Shown: in pieces, positions 54,000-63,813 of the stretch
Layout: each line of letters begins with the position of its first letter
How positions within the stretch are numbered: the first letter of the stretch is position 1
NCBI GenBank assembly: GCA_030425385.1
Contig: JAUIAH010000012.1
Location: forward strand, 121,102-185,101
Direction of reading: 5' to 3'
Source: Verrucomicrobiia bacterium
GTDB lineage: Bacteria > Verrucomicrobiota > Verrucomicrobiia > Verrucomicrobiales > DEV007
Length of the DNA: 64,000 nt
Notes under the pieces: generated by a model
Databases searched by the model: none
What the model was told of the DNA's origin: nothing
What the model saw: the letters and a program-made list of their open reading frames with translations, nothing else
Program-made: the position numbers and the translations under genes

Positions 54000-55752
54000 T
54001 GTCCCAGAACTTTCGCGTTTGTTAGCGGTTGGCGTCCTTAGTGAGGTGGATGTGCATTTGGTCCGCATGATCGAACGCCTATGTGGAGAGTTGACACCGG
54101 AGGTGGCCCTTGCACTTGCCTTGGCGAGCCAATGGCCGCAGCGTGGGCATGTGTGTGTGGATGTGCGAGCGCTCGCACCAGACGATCTCTGGGATCAGCA
54201 GGAGGCGCCGTCATGGCTGGGCGAGGTACGCTTGCCGCCGCCTGCGGAATGGGTGTCTCAGTTAGAAGATTGTCAGGCGGTGGGGAGCCCGGAAGTACAT
54301 GCCCCCTTCGTCTTGTGGCAGGGGCGCTGGCTCTACCTTAGGCGCTACTGGGAGTATGAGTCGACCTTGGAGGTGCGTCTTCGGCGATGGGTGGAAGAGG
54401 GTGACGTGGGCCATGATCGCGAGCGGGTTCAAGCATCGGCTCAGCGGCTCTTTGGGCGCCCATTGGACGACAGCGATGATCAGGAGCGCGCCATTCGCAT
54501 GGCCACGCAACATGCATGCGCTATCCTCACGGGAGGACCGGGAACGGGTAAGACGACGACGGTGGTTCGCATGCTCGCGTTGTTGCTCGATCTAGAACCC
54601 GATTTGGACATCTGTCTCGCTGCCCCGACTGGGAAGGCCGCCCTCCGTCTTCAGGAATCGATCCAACAGGGCTGCCAGGCATTTGAGTTTGATGACGCAC
54701 TGGTGGCGAAACTGCCAGAGCAGGCGCAAACCTTGCATCGTTTGTTAGGGTATCAACGCCATCTCACAACCTTTAGACATGATGAAGCGAACCCCTTGCC
54801 TTATGGGCTCGTCGTCGTGGATGAAGCGAGTATGATGGACTTGGGGTTGGCGGCAAAGTTGCTAGGTGCATTGGGCCCTGGAACGCGGTTGATTCTGGTA
54901 GGCGACCGCGAACAGCTTCCATCCGTGGATGCCGGGGCCGTCTTCAGTGGGCTCTGCGCCGACGCGTGCCCGCTCCCCAAGGTCGAGTTGACTCGCAACT
55001 ATCGCTTTTCTCAAACGGCAGGCATTGGTGCCCTCGCAGGGGCCATTCGGGCGGGTGCTGTCGATCAGGCTTGTCTTGTCCTCAATGATGCGGCCGATGA
55101 AAGCTGTCGCCTGGAGCCGTTGCCCTCGTTGAATCACCTGCGTGAAGCGATCTGGGACGTGTGTGAGGCGTATCTGCGTTCGCTTGCCAAAGTGATGACG
55201 CCTGGGGAAGCGTTTGCCCTGTGGGAGCACCAGCGCATTCTCTGCGCGCATCGGGTAGGCCCTTACGGCTCAGAGAATGTCAACGATCTGGTGCACGATT
55301 TGTTAGGCAGCCGACTCCAAATGCCTCGTTCGCAACGGTGGTACCCAGGGCGACCGATCCTCATCACCGAGAATGATTATGCGGTAGAGCTCTTCAATGG
55401 CGACACGGGAATCGTCCTCCCCTGGCAGGGGAAACTTCATGTGTTCTTTCGCTCGGCTAATGAGGCGGGGTATCGGCATGTGCCCCCGGCGCGTCTGCCA
55501 GCGCACGAGTCTGCCTACGCCATGACCGTGCATAAGAGTCAGGGGAGTGAGTTTGATCACGTCCTCCTCATGCTAACAGATCAACCATCGCGATTGCTGA
55601 CGCGCGAGCTATTGTACACGGGGATCACGCGGGCACGCGAGTCTGTGCGGCTTTGGGGGGCGGAAGACGTGGTTCGTCAAGGAATGGCCCAACCGCTCGC
55701 CCGCGTTTCTGGGTTAGAAGCGCGTTTCGAATCCTGGGAGGACTGTCCATGA
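53992..55752 (+). CDS. recD: Exodeoxyribonuclease V subunit RecD
   Basis: A 586-residue SF1B helicase, the fast motor of RecBCD. The N-terminal RecD domain is followed by Walker A (ILTGGPGTGKTTTVVRML, near 180), LAAPTGKAALRLQESI, motif II VVVDEASMMDLGLAAKLL, LVGDREQLPSVDAGAVF, ELTRNYRFSQ, and the SH3-like/motif V-VI region ILITENDYAVELFNGDTG, YAMTVHKSQGSEFDHVLL and TREALLYTGITRAR-like LTRELLYTGITRARESV. All helicase motifs are intact. It overlaps recB by 8 bp and sbcD by 4 bp (ATGA). Confidence 0.95.
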   Translation: MGDVPELSRLLAVGVLSEVDVHLVRMIERLCGELTPEVALALALASQWPQRGHVCVDVRALAPDDLWDQQEAPSWLGEVRLPPPAEWVSQLEDCQAVGSPEVHAPFVLWQGRWLYLRRYWEYESTLEVRLRRWVEEGDVGHDRERVQASAQRLFGRPLDDSDDQERAIRMATQHACAILTGGPGTGKTTTVVRMLALLLDLEPDLDICLAAPTGKAALRLQESIQQGCQAFEFDDALVAKLPEQAQTLHRLLGYQRHLTTFRHDEANPLPYGLVVVDEASMMDLGLAAKLLGALGPGTRLILVGDREQLPSVDAGAVFSGLCADACPLPKVELTRNYRFSQTAGIGALAGAIRAGAVDQACLVLNDAADESCRLEPLPSLNHLREAIWDVCEAYLRSLAKVMTPGEAFALWEHQRILCAHRVGPYGSENVNDLVHDLLGSRLQMPRSQRWYPGRPILITENDYAVELFNGDTGIVLPWQGKLHVFFRSANEAGYRHVPPARLPAHESAYAMTVHKSQGSEFDHVLLMLTDQPSRLLTRELLYTGITRARESVRLWGAEDVVRQGMAQPLARVSGLEARFESWEDCP

Positions 55753-56987
55753 AGGTGATCCATACGGCAGATTGGCATCTGGGACAGCGCTTGGCTGGAT
55801 ATGATCGTGCCGAGGAACATGCCTTGTTCTTGAAGTGGCTTCTCAAAACTATTCGCGAAGAGGATGTCGATCTACTCATCGTGGCGGGTGATGTCTTTGA
55901 TAGTGCCCACCCTTCGCAGGCCACCATGCATCTCTACTATGATTTCCTGCGAGATCTTTCGGCGTTGGAACGCTGCGGTGCCGTCATCGTCGGAGGGAAT
56001 CACGATTCACCGGCACACTTGAATGCGCCCAGTGGTTTACTGAAACGTTTCCAAATCCACGTCGTGGGGTGTCCATCGGAGGAACGTGAAGAGGATCTGA
56101 TCAAGATCACCCCGGGGCTGAACTTGCTCGATTCCGTGTGTGTCTGTGCGGTGCCCTATCTTCGTGATCGTGATGTCTTGCGAGTCGTGGCGGGAGAGGC
56201 GACCGGGCAGCGTGAAGAGCGATTGCGAGATGGAATCTATCACTATTACCATCACATGCGTGAGTGTGCGCAGAGTCATCGTGACCGCGAGGTGCCCATC
56301 ATCGCCACCGGACACCTCACCATGCATGCGAGTCGTGATCGCCATGAGCAAAGTGAGCTCCAGATCGGAACGCTTGGCGCCTTGGAGGAAGCACGCTTCC
56401 CTCAGGACTTCGATTACGTGGCGCTGGGGCACTTGCATGAACCCCATGCAGTTGGCGGACGGGTCTGGATGCGTTACGCGGGCTCGCCCTTTCCGATGAG
56501 TTTCAGTGAGAGCACTCAGGAGAAATCAGTGGTCTTGTTAGCCTTTGGAGAAGGCCAGTTACAATCGGTCGAGACCTTACCCATCCCGCGCTTTCGCAGA
56601 CTGCATCGCTTTGGGGGCACACTCAGCGATTTGCAGCGCTGGGTCCGCAAAGGCATGCCAGCGGGTGGTGAACCACTGCAACCATGGCTGGAAGTACATT
56701 TGACCGATGACGGGGTTTCGGAATTACCTGAGAAGGTGATGGACCTTCTTCGGGATGAGCCAGTGGAGATTCTCAAGATCCTCACGAAGCCCGCGGAAAC
56801 GGGGGCGAAAGTATGGGGAACGGCTGGCGAGGCATCGTTGCAGGAGTATCGGCCTGCAGAAGTCTTTCTGGAACGTTGCAAAGCAGCAGAGATGGATCCT
56901 GAGGATGAGATGACGTCGCAATGTCAGGAGATCTTCGCCGAATTGCTAGCCTTGCATGAAGCACGTGAGCTGGAACTCGCGGAGTAG
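55749..56987 (+). CDS. sbcD: Nuclease SbcCD subunit D
   Basis: A 412-residue Mre11-type phosphoesterase that cuts DNA hairpins and processed ends with SbcC. Metal-binding motifs are present: IHTADWHLGQ (Asp 8, His 10), IVAGDVFDSAHPS, VGGNHDSPAHLNAPS, IIATGHLTMH and VALGHLHEPHAV. The C-terminal capping domain follows. The start at ATG 55749 is fixed by the DxH motif and overlaps recD as ATGA; the longer open frame upstream is not SbcD. sbcC starts 11 bp after the stop. Confidence 0.95.
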   Translation: MKVIHTADWHLGQRLAGYDRAEEHALFLKWLLKTIREEDVDLLIVAGDVFDSAHPSQATMHLYYDFLRDLSALERCGAVIVGGNHDSPAHLNAPSGLLKRFQIHVVGCPSEEREEDLIKITPGLNLLDSVCVCAVPYLRDRDVLRVVAGEATGQREERLRDGIYHYYHHMRECAQSHRDREVPIIATGHLTMHASRDRHEQSELQIGTLGALEEARFPQDFDYVALGHLHEPHAVGGRVWMRYAGSPFPMSFSESTQEKSVVLLAFGEGQLQSVETLPIPRFRRLHRFGGTLSDLQRWVRKGMPAGGEPLQPWLEVHLTDDGVSELPEKVMDLLRDEPVEILKILTKPAETGAKVWGTAGEASLQEYRPAEVFLERCKAAEMDPEDEMTSQCQEIFAELLALHEARELELAE

Positions 56988-56998
56988 CGTAAGAAGCA

Positions 56999-59900
56999 AT
57001 GCGTATCATTGACCTCCAGTTTCGTAATCTGAACTCCCTACAGGGCGATCATCGTATCGCTTTTGATGAGGAGCCCTTGCGGGATGCGGGGATCTTTGCC
57101 ATCACCGGCCCCACGGGTGCCGGGAAGACGACGATCTTGGATGCGATCACGCTCGCTCTCTACGGGCGCGCCGCGCGCTATGAACGGGCGGTCCCTTCGG
57201 AAACGATGTCGCGGCACACCGGCGATTGCTACGCGGAGGTTCACTTCGCAAGCAGAGGACGACGCTATGGCGCCCGCTGGGAATTGCGCCGGGCACGAGG
57301 ACAGCCAGAGGGAACCTTGCAGAGTCCTAAGCGATTCATCTACGACCTGGCGAACAAAGAAACCATTGTCGATAAGGTCAAGGATGTCGATGCGTGGGTG
57401 GCGAAACACACAGGACTCGATTACCAGCGATTCCTGCGATCGGTGCTACTCGCGCAGGGCGATTTCACGGCCTTTCTCAAGGCGACAGATAAAGAACGTG
57501 GGCAATTGTTAGAAAAGCTCACGGGGATGGAGATCTATGCGGAGCTTTCGCAGTTAGCGCACGAAGTCACGCGAGAGAAGCGTCAGGCCTTGGAGCAACT
57601 CAAGGCGAGGACGGAGAGTGTGTCCTTGTTGCCCGAGGCGGAGCGGCAGCAGGTGGGCGAACGCGCGGAGGCCTTGAAGAAGAAGCTTCAGGGAGAGCAA
57701 GATGCCTTGGATCAGAAACGGCAGTTGAGACAATGCTTGGAAACATGGGGTAGCCTGGAGCGTCGCGAACGGCAACTCCGTCAGGCGAGCGACGAGCTGA
57801 AGCGCGCTCTTGAAGAGAGTCAGGCATGGCGATCACGATTGGCGAAACATCGGGAGGTGGATGCCTATGCCGAAAGCATTCTCGCCTGGCGCGAGTGGCG
57901 TCAACGTCAGGATGAGAATCGTCGTGAGCTAACACCCTTGCGGGAGAGGGCGTCAGCTTTGAATGAGTTGCGGCAGCAGTCTGAGCGTGCTTGGAAAGCC
58001 GCGCAGGAAACCCAGAAGAAGGCGGAAGGAGTGATGGATGCCCTGGGGAAACTCATTGAGCAGGTGGCACCCTTGGATCGCGAGATTCAATGGCGCGTAG
58101 AACAAGTGACGGCGTTGCAGAAAGAACGCACGACTCAAGAATCCAGCTTGAAGGAACTCGCGGAAGCCCAAGGGCGCGAAACGCAGCGGATGCAAGGCGT
58201 CGTCAGAGAGATCGGGAAATTGACGGAATGGCTGCAGGCGCATGAGGCGGACGGGCGCTTCGCCGAAGCGCTACCCGAATGGCAGCGGCAGGCGGATGCC
58301 CTTCGCCAGATCGAAGGGCAACTAGCAGAACTCGCAACGCGGCAAGCACATCGGCAGAAGCGGATGGCGCAGCAAGCGGCCGAACGTCGAGAACTGGAAG
58401 GGGCCCAACAGCGCATGCAGGCAGTGCTTGAGCAGCAGTCGAAGGCTATTTCCAAAGGCGAAGAGGAAGAGGGGCGTTTGTTAGAAGGGCGAACGCTTGC
58501 AGAACTCGAACTGTCTCAGCGTCGGCTGCAAGAGAAGCGTGTTCGCTATAGCGCCATCCTCACAAAGAGTCAGCGTCATGCGCAAGTGAAAGAGCGTTTG
58601 GCAGCGGCACGGAGACGCCTGGCGTCCGATGAGAAGGCATTGGCAGCCGCGCGAGAAGCCTTGAAGGAGGGTGAGTCGGCGATTGCCAAGGCAGAGCAGT
58701 CGTGCGTCGTGCGTCGCAAGTTGGTGCAACGGGGGCAAGAGATCCGTGCCTTGCGCGAGGCGCTGGCGGATGGAGAAGCTTGTGCAGTGTGTGGCTCGCA
58801 TGAGCATCCGTGGAAGGAACGAGAGGAAGCCGTGGACGAGGTGCGGGACCTGGCAGAGAAAGAGGCCGCCCTGGACGCATTGAAGAAAGGGCAAGAGGGT
58901 GCTCGAACGGAGGAGGTGCGGCTGCTTTCGCGCTTGGAGCATCTCCGGTTGCAATGTGAGGAGGAGACGCAGGAACTGGAGGAGTTAGAGGAGGAAATTT
59001 GGAAGTTGCAGAGAGACGAGAAGGTGTCGTGGGAGGGCGTGGATGTGAAGCAAGTGGAAGAGGCTCTCGCAGAATCGCAGAAGCGCCAGATCGCGGAGGA
59101 TCAGCGGTTGCTGGGAATCCGGCAGATCCATCAGCAAATGACAGAGGCGCGCCGTCAGCGCGATCGCTTGAAAGGGGAGTATCAGCAAGTGGGGCAACGG
59201 TTGGCGAAAGTGGAAGGGCAGGCGCAAGAATGGAAAGCTCAGGAGGGGACCGAGGCGGATCAAGGGGAGCGTTTGCGGGCACAACGGAAGGAGTGCCGCG
59301 ATGCGATTTGCAGCCAATGGCCGACGGTGGATCGCGATGTCGATGAGCTGGCAGCGGTCGAACGCGCCCTGGATGCTCTACGAAAGCGCTCGCAGACCCA
59401 CGCGAGAAACATGGAAGCCTTGCGTTTGGCGAAAGAGCAAGAGGCTCAGGGGCGCAGCCGCATCGAGGGTTTGAAAGCGCAGCGGACACAGCTCCAACAG
59501 GTCAGCGCAACGGTGCGGCAGCGATTGGAGTCGGAGCAAGCGGCTCAGGAATCCCTTCGTCGCCAACGGCAGACGCTGGCCGGGACGCGTTTGTTAGAGA
59601 AGGAGCGCGTCGAGGGAGAGCGTTCACTGAAGGCGGCGCGTGAGCAGGCGTCCGCGTGCGATGAGCAGTGGCGACAATGTCAGCGCGACTGGGAGCATGC
59701 GCAAACCTTGATCAAGAAAGGGGAGGAAGAAGAGGCATCCTTGCGTCAAAGGGGTGTTGCCTTAGAGGGAGCGTTGACGGCAGGTGCCGCGCAATTGTCC
59801 TTGCCTTCCATCGATGCGCTGATTGCTCTGCATCTTCCGAATGAAGAAGCCAAGGCACTCACCATGCGAGAACGCGCCTTTGAGGAGAGGCAACTGCGGT

Positions 59901-60664
59901 TGGCCACCGAGCGCGAACAGTATCAGCGGGATGTGGACGAGACCCGTGCGCTTTATAGCAAGCTTGCACCGGAAGGGCCAGGCATCGGCGAGGTGGATCT
60001 GGTTGAGTGGACAAAGACCTTTCGAGAATGTGAGGAAGCGTTAGAGGGATCGAAACGTCAGCTCTGGGAATGGGAACGCCTCCTCAAGGAAGATGCCGAA
60101 CGCCGAGAGGGGCTCGCCAAGAGTTTGATCGAGCAGACCAAGGCCGAGCAAGCGCTGGTAGCCTGGACCAAGGTCGATGATCTGATTGGTTCGGCGGACG
60201 GCTCACGGTTCTCGCGCTTTGCGCAGAGCCTGACATTGAAGCGACTCGTCGATTTCTCCAATGGCCATCTACAAAAGCTCACCGACCGTTACCGGATTCA
60301 GACGCTGCCCGACAAGGAGCTCGAGATCGAGGTCATCGATCGCTACCAGGCGAATGCGATCCGGAGCATGCAGAGTCTTTCCGGGGGCGAAAGTTTCCTG
60401 GTGAGTCTTTCGCTGGCCCTAGGATTAGCGGAATTGGCGGGAAGTCGTGGACGCATTGAATCGCTCTTTATTGATGAAGGCTTTGGAACACTCGATGCCG
60501 ATAGCTTGGAGATTGCCATTCGCGCTTTGGAAAGCCTGCGGGCTCAGAACAAGACGATTGGCGTCATTTCTCACACGGAACTGTTGAAGGAGCGTATCAG
60601 TTGCCAGATTCAGGTGGAGCGAGGTCATGGAGGGGTCAGTAGTCTGAAGATCGTCCATCGTTGA
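56999..60664 (+). CDS. sbcC: Nuclease SbcCD subunit C (Rad50-like ATPase)
   Basis: A 1221-residue Rad50-type ATPase. Walker A is ITGPTGAGKTTILDAI near the N-terminus. Two long coiled-coil arms (about 180-590 and 610-1050) flank the zinc hook, Cys 595 and Cys 598 (GEACAVCGSHEHPW). The C-terminal lobe has the ABC signature QSLSGGESFLVSLSLALGL and Walker B SLFIDEGFGTLDADS, with the D-loop. It is longer than Escherichia SbcC, mainly in the arms. All eight TTA leucine codons I found in this gene precede a G. An alternative antisense frame is only a shadow of the coiled coil. Confidence 0.95.
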   Translation: MRIIDLQFRNLNSLQGDHRIAFDEEPLRDAGIFAITGPTGAGKTTILDAITLALYGRAARYERAVPSETMSRHTGDCYAEVHFASRGRRYGARWELRRARGQPEGTLQSPKRFIYDLANKETIVDKVKDVDAWVAKHTGLDYQRFLRSVLLAQGDFTAFLKATDKERGQLLEKLTGMEIYAELSQLAHEVTREKRQALEQLKARTESVSLLPEAERQQVGERAEALKKKLQGEQDALDQKRQLRQCLETWGSLERRERQLRQASDELKRALEESQAWRSRLAKHREVDAYAESILAWREWRQRQDENRRELTPLRERASALNELRQQSERAWKAAQETQKKAEGVMDALGKLIEQVAPLDREIQWRVEQVTALQKERTTQESSLKELAEAQGRETQRMQGVVREIGKLTEWLQAHEADGRFAEALPEWQRQADALRQIEGQLAELATRQAHRQKRMAQQAAERRELEGAQQRMQAVLEQQSKAISKGEEEEGRLLEGRTLAELELSQRRLQEKRVRYSAILTKSQRHAQVKERLAAARRRLASDEKALAAAREALKEGESAIAKAEQSCVVRRKLVQRGQEIRALREALADGEACAVCGSHEHPWKEREEAVDEVRDLAEKEAALDALKKGQEGARTEEVRLLSRLEHLRLQCEEETQELEELEEEIWKLQRDEKVSWEGVDVKQVEEALAESQKRQIAEDQRLLGIRQIHQQMTEARRQRDRLKGEYQQVGQRLAKVEGQAQEWKAQEGTEADQGERLRAQRKECRDAICSQWPTVDRDVDELAAVERALDALRKRSQTHARNMEALRLAKEQEAQGRSRIEGLKAQRTQLQQVSATVRQRLESEQAAQESLRRQRQTLAGTRLLEKERVEGERSLKAAREQASACDEQWRQCQRDWEHAQTLIKKGEEEEASLRQRGVALEGALTAGAAQLSLPSIDALIALHLPNEEAKALTMRERAFEERQLRLATEREQYQRDVDETRALYSKLAPEGPGIGEVDLVEWTKTFRECEEALEGSKRQLWEWERLLKEDAERREGLAKSLIEQTKAEQALVAWTKVDDLIGSADGSRFSRFAQSLTLKRLVDFSNGHLQKLTDRYRIQTLPDKELEIEVIDRYQANAIRSMQSLSGGESFLVSLSLALGLAELAGSRGRIESLFIDEGFGTLDADSLEIAIRALESLRAQNKTIGVISHTELLKERISCQIQVERGHGGVSSLKIVHR

Positions 60665-60729
60665 CAGCTAGGGAGTTGACGCGGAGGGCTTCCGCAGGTC
60701 CATTAGGTAGGTTCGGCCCATCCACCTTC

Positions 60730-61215
60730 ATGCTTGCGACCATCATTCTCCTCGTCATCCTCGGGATCCTCGCCATCGGCTTGGAGTTCTTCCTGCCAGG
60801 GGGCATTTTAGGCGTGGTGGGCGTCGCCGCGATCGCGGGAGCTGTCGTTCTTTGCTTTACCGAATACGGAGGCGGCGCCGGACTTGTGGCCACTGCCGTG
60901 GCCGTGCTCTTCATCGTGGGAGCGCTCTCATTCTGGCTGAAATACTTCGACAAGGTAGGCCCCGGAAAGGACCTCATGCTGAACGCGCAAGTGACCAAGG
61001 ACGAAGCGCTCGACCAATACACTTCCTTCATCGATCAAGAGGGTGTCACGCAGACGGCTCTCCGGCCCGCGGGTAAAGCGCAGATCAGCGGTCAACGCCT
61101 TGACGTGGTGGCTGAATCCGGAATGATCGACCCCGGCGAGGCCGTCCGTGTGGTGAAAGTGGAAGGTTCGCGGATCGTTGTGCGACGAGTCCCGGCTACA
61201 CCCGCCGTCGCTTAA
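60730..61215 (+). CDS. NfeD-like membrane protein
   Basis: A 161-residue protein from ATG 60730, with an earlier in-frame start at 60661 that adds a non-conserved basic stretch. Three hydrophobic segments span about 3-75 ([56 protein letters not shown]). The C-terminal soluble NfeD/OB-fold domain covers about 105-155: [40 protein letters not shown], and [10 protein letters not shown]. NfeD proteins pair with SPFH proteins; the floA gene follows after 44 bp. The NfeD1b-type OB-fold is short but complete. Confidence 0.9.
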   Translation: MLATIILLVILGILAIGLEFFLPGGILGVVGVAAIAGAVVLCFTEYGGGAGLVATAVAVLFIVGALSFWLKYFDKVGPGKDLMLNAQVTKDEALDQYTSFIDQEGVTQTALRPAGKAQISGQRLDVVAESGMIDPGEAVRVVKVEGSRIVVRRVPATPAVA

Positions 61216-61259
61216 GAAAGATTGCCAATACTCAGACTCTAACACCTCTTACGAAACTC

Positions 61260-62297
61260 ATGTTACCATCCTCCCTTTACATTCTGGCAGCCGAGCCCTG
61301 GCAATATGCGCTCTTCGGGATCGTGGGCCTCATCGCCCTCGTCGCCATCATCATTCTTCTCAAATTCTTCAATATCTGGCTGCGCGCGAAGGTGGCCAAC
61401 GCGCCGGTGAGCATGGCTCAACTCATCGCTATGTGGCTGCGCCGTGTCCCCGTGGCTCTGATCGTCGATAGCCGCATCACCGCGGTGAAAGCGGGATTGG
61501 ATGAGATTTCTACGGATACTTTGGAAGCCCATTACCTCGCAGGGGGTGATGTCACCCAGGTAGTGCTCGCCATGATCGCGGCTGATAAAGCGGGGATCAA
61601 GATGCCGATCGAGCGGGCTCAGGCGATCGACCTCGCGGTGAAAGGCACGAGCAAGACCGTCTTGGAAGCCGTGCGCACGAGCATCAACCCAAAGGTGATT
61701 GATTGTCCGAGCAGCTCGTCGGCCAAGGACAAGATCGATGCGGTGGCGCGTGATGGGATTTCTGTCAGGGCGCGGGCTCGAGTGACGGTGCGAACGAATC
61801 TTGATCGCTTCGTCGGGGGTGCAACGGAGGAAACCATCGTCGCCCGCGTCGGGGAAGGCATCGTCACCTCGATTGGTTCGGCACCCTCCTACAAGGATGT
61901 GCTTGAGAATCCTGACAATATTTCAAAGCTCGTGCTTGAGAAGGGTGTGGATGCGTCGACCGCATTTGAGATTCTTTCCATCGATATTGCCGATGTTGAT
62001 CTGGGGGACAATGTGGGGGCGAAGTTGCAGGCCGAGCAGGCCGAAGCCGATAAGCAGATCGCTCAGGCGAAGGCTGAAGTGCGGCGCGCCGCGGCGGTTG
62101 CCCTTGAGCAGGAAATGGCCGCACGCACGCAGGAGATGCGAGCCAAGGTCGTGGAAGCGGAAGCGCAAGTGCCGCTGGCCATGGCAGACGCTTTTCGCAA
62201 TGGCAACCTGGGGGTGATGGACTTTGCGAGGTATAAGAATCTCACGGCCGATACGGATATGCGTGATTCCATCGCTAAAGAGGGCCAGCAAGACTAA
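61260..62297 (+). CDS. floA: Flotillin-like protein FloA
   Basis: A 345-residue SPFH protein of the UPF0365/YqfA group, organising membrane microdomains. The N-terminal hairpin membrane segment is [20 protein letters not shown]. The SPFH body includes [57 protein letters not shown] and [17 protein letters not shown]. The C-terminal helix is Glu/Ala-rich ([20 protein letters not shown]). Length matches Bacillus FloA. It follows nfeD, the classic partner. The start ATG 61260 has no Shine-Dalgarno. Confidence 0.95.
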   Translation: MLPSSLYILAAEPWQYALFGIVGLIALVAIIILLKFFNIWLRAKVANAPVSMAQLIAMWLRRVPVALIVDSRITAVKAGLDEISTDTLEAHYLAGGDVTQVVLAMIAADKAGIKMPIERAQAIDLAVKGTSKTVLEAVRTSINPKVIDCPSSSSAKDKIDAVARDGISVRARARVTVRTNLDRFVGGATEETIVARVGEGIVTSIGSAPSYKDVLENPDNISKLVLEKGVDASTAFEILSIDIADVDLGDNVGAKLQAEQAEADKQIAQAKAEVRRAAAVALEQEMAARTQEMRAKVVEAEAQVPLAMADAFRNGNLGVMDFARYKNLTADTDMRDSIAKEGQQD

Positions 62298-62315
62298 CAG
62301 AACGCACCAGCTGTC

Positions 62316-62834
62316 ATGGATTTCCCTTCAGAGTCGCTCTTCATCATCATCTTTCTTCTCATCAGCTTCCTCAGCTGGGTGAGTGAGAATGTGAAGAAAG
62401 CGCGGATGAAGGGACGACAGCGGCGTCCACAGCAATCCCAATACGAGGGAGAGCCAACGGCGCAAGCGCCCTCGCGCGAGCCAACGTCCTCCCAGGAGGG
62501 CTCGGCCACCATGCGAGAGATCCTTGAATCTCTCGGCATCCCCACGCAGGTGCCTCAACCGGTAGACGAGCCACCGCCCTTGCCGGAAGTGCGCTACGAG
62601 CCCAGAGAGGCGATCGAGCCTGTGGTCGAATCCGTCGAAGAGACGCTTTCGGCAGAGGAGAAAGCAGCGCTGGCACGCCTTCAGGCGAAAGACCAGCGCG
62701 ATGGGAACTATGCCATCGCCGAGCACGTCGCGGGCCATCCTACCCAGCGGGCCAGGCAATTACTGAGGCACCCCAACGTCCAAGCGGCCTTTGTTCTCAA
62801 GGAGATCCTTGATCGGCCCAAGTGCTTCGATTAG
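62316..62834 (+). CDS. Small single-pass membrane protein beside floA
   Basis: A 172-residue protein, not recognised as a named family. An N-terminal membrane helix (SLFIIIFLLISFLSWVSENV) is followed by a basic patch (KKARMKGRQRRPQ), a Pro/Glu-rich linker (PQPVDEPPPLPEVRYEPREA), and a C-terminal helical module ending ARQLLRHPNVQAAFVLKEIL-DRPKCFD. The C-terminal module resembles endings of other FloA-linked proteins in related bacteria (impression only). It starts 18 bp after floA and is probably part of the nfeD-floA membrane-domain operon. Confidence 0.8.
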   Translation: MDFPSESLFIIIFLLISFLSWVSENVKKARMKGRQRRPQQSQYEGEPTAQAPSREPTSSQEGSATMREILESLGIPTQVPQPVDEPPPLPEVRYEPREAIEPVVESVEETLSAEEKAALARLQAKDQRDGNYAIAEHVAGHPTQRARQLLRHPNVQAAFVLKEILDRPKCFD

Positions 62835-62890
62835 AAGTCACCGCAAGGAACGGGTGGTGCCATCGCGAGGGGAGAGCAGGGTAGCGTCAT

Positions 62891-63742
62891 ATGAGTGACT
62901 ATGCCCGCATTGCTAGAGTAATTCGCTACCTTGACGAGCATCGTGAGCCCACGCGCCTGTGCCTCGATGAAATGGCTGCCTTGGTGGGACTGAGTCCCTT
63001 TCACTTTCACCGCGTCTTCAAACGCTGGGCAGCGGTGACGCCCAAGGCGTTCGTTCAATGTCTTGCCCACGCAGAAGCCAAGCGGGCCTTGGCCGACGGG
63101 GCATCCGTGCTTGAAGCCGCTCTTGAGGCAGGCCTTTCCGGACCTTCGCGACTGCACGATCTTTGTCTCAAGATCGAGGCTGCCACGCCAGGCGAGTGCA
63201 AGGCCGCTGGCGAGGGAATGACGATGACTTACGGATTCGGGCAGACGCTGTTTGGGGAGATGTTAGTAATCGCGTCGCCGCGCGGACTCACCCGCCTCGC
63301 CTTTGTGAGCGACTCTCAGGAAGCTGCCCTCGCAGAATGCCAGCATAGTTGGCCGAAGGCTGCCTATCAAGAAGACACGGACTGTGCTCGGACATGGCTT
63401 GAGCGCCTCTTTGATCGATCCGTTCAGAATCCTTCCAGGAATCTGGAGAACATCTCGACCTTTGTCAGGGGCACACGATTTCAGATCAACGTCTGGCAAG
63501 CGTTGCTCACGATCCCGGAGGGAAGCTTGGCTGCCTATGGCCAGTTGGCGCGTTTCGTGGGCCATCCTGGCGCCGCTCGAGCCGTGGGCTCGGCGATCGG
63601 TGCCAACCCGCTCGCTTACCTCATTCCCTGTCACCGTGTGATCCGTGAAACTGGAGTGGTAGGCGACTACCGCTGGGGGCACGGTCGCAAACGGGCTCTC
63701 CTGGCATGGGAGCGCGCCCTGAGGAGCGCACGTTCTTCTTGA
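62891..63742 (+). CDS. Ada-like AraC/methylguanine-DNA methyltransferase, lacking the zinc domain
   Basis: A 283-residue bifunctional repair regulator. An AraC-type helix-turn-helix covers about 5-105 (LCLDEMAALVGLSPFHFHRV, FKRWAAVTPKAFVQ). The MGMT domain runs from about 112: GQTLFGEMLVIASPRGLTRL, FQINVWQALLTIPEGSLAAY, and the active site LIPCHRVIRETGVVGDYRW with acceptor Cys 247. The N-terminal zinc phosphotriester-repair domain of full Ada is absent, so the HTH may be triggered only by the C-terminal domain or may be constitutive. It ends the 20-kb + strand run. Confidence 0.93.
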   Translation: MSDYARIARVIRYLDEHREPTRLCLDEMAALVGLSPFHFHRVFKRWAAVTPKAFVQCLAHAEAKRALADGASVLEAALEAGLSGPSRLHDLCLKIEAATPGECKAAGEGMTMTYGFGQTLFGEMLVIASPRGLTRLAFVSDSQEAALAECQHSWPKAAYQEDTDCARTWLERLFDRSVQNPSRNLENISTFVRGTRFQINVWQALLTIPEGSLAAYGQLARFVGHPGAARAVGSAIGANPLAYLIPCHRVIRETGVVGDYRWGHGRKRALLAWERALRSARSS

Positions 63743-63746
63743 TGAT

Positions 63747-63777
63747 CCGGCTGCGGATTCGATACACTTTCAGCCGG
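63747..63777. terminator. Weak hairpin after the Ada-like gene
   Basis: CCGGCTG (63747-63753) and CAGCCGG (63771-63777) are exact complements with a 17-nt loop, just after the stop at 63742. There is no T-run, so it is a weak candidate terminator for the + strand run. Confidence 0.3.
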
Positions 63778-63813
63778 TGAGATGGCCCAAGTTGAATCGA
63801 TGATGATCCTGTG

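Noticed and set aside
55722..55740. GTTTCGAATCC-like tRNA T-arm
   Set aside because: It is inside the recD coding frame; no acceptor stem or anticodon arm could be built around it.
58560..59489. 309-codon antisense frame inside sbcC
   Set aside because: Antisense of the coiled-coil arm, Pro/Ala-rich and low complexity, with no start signal.
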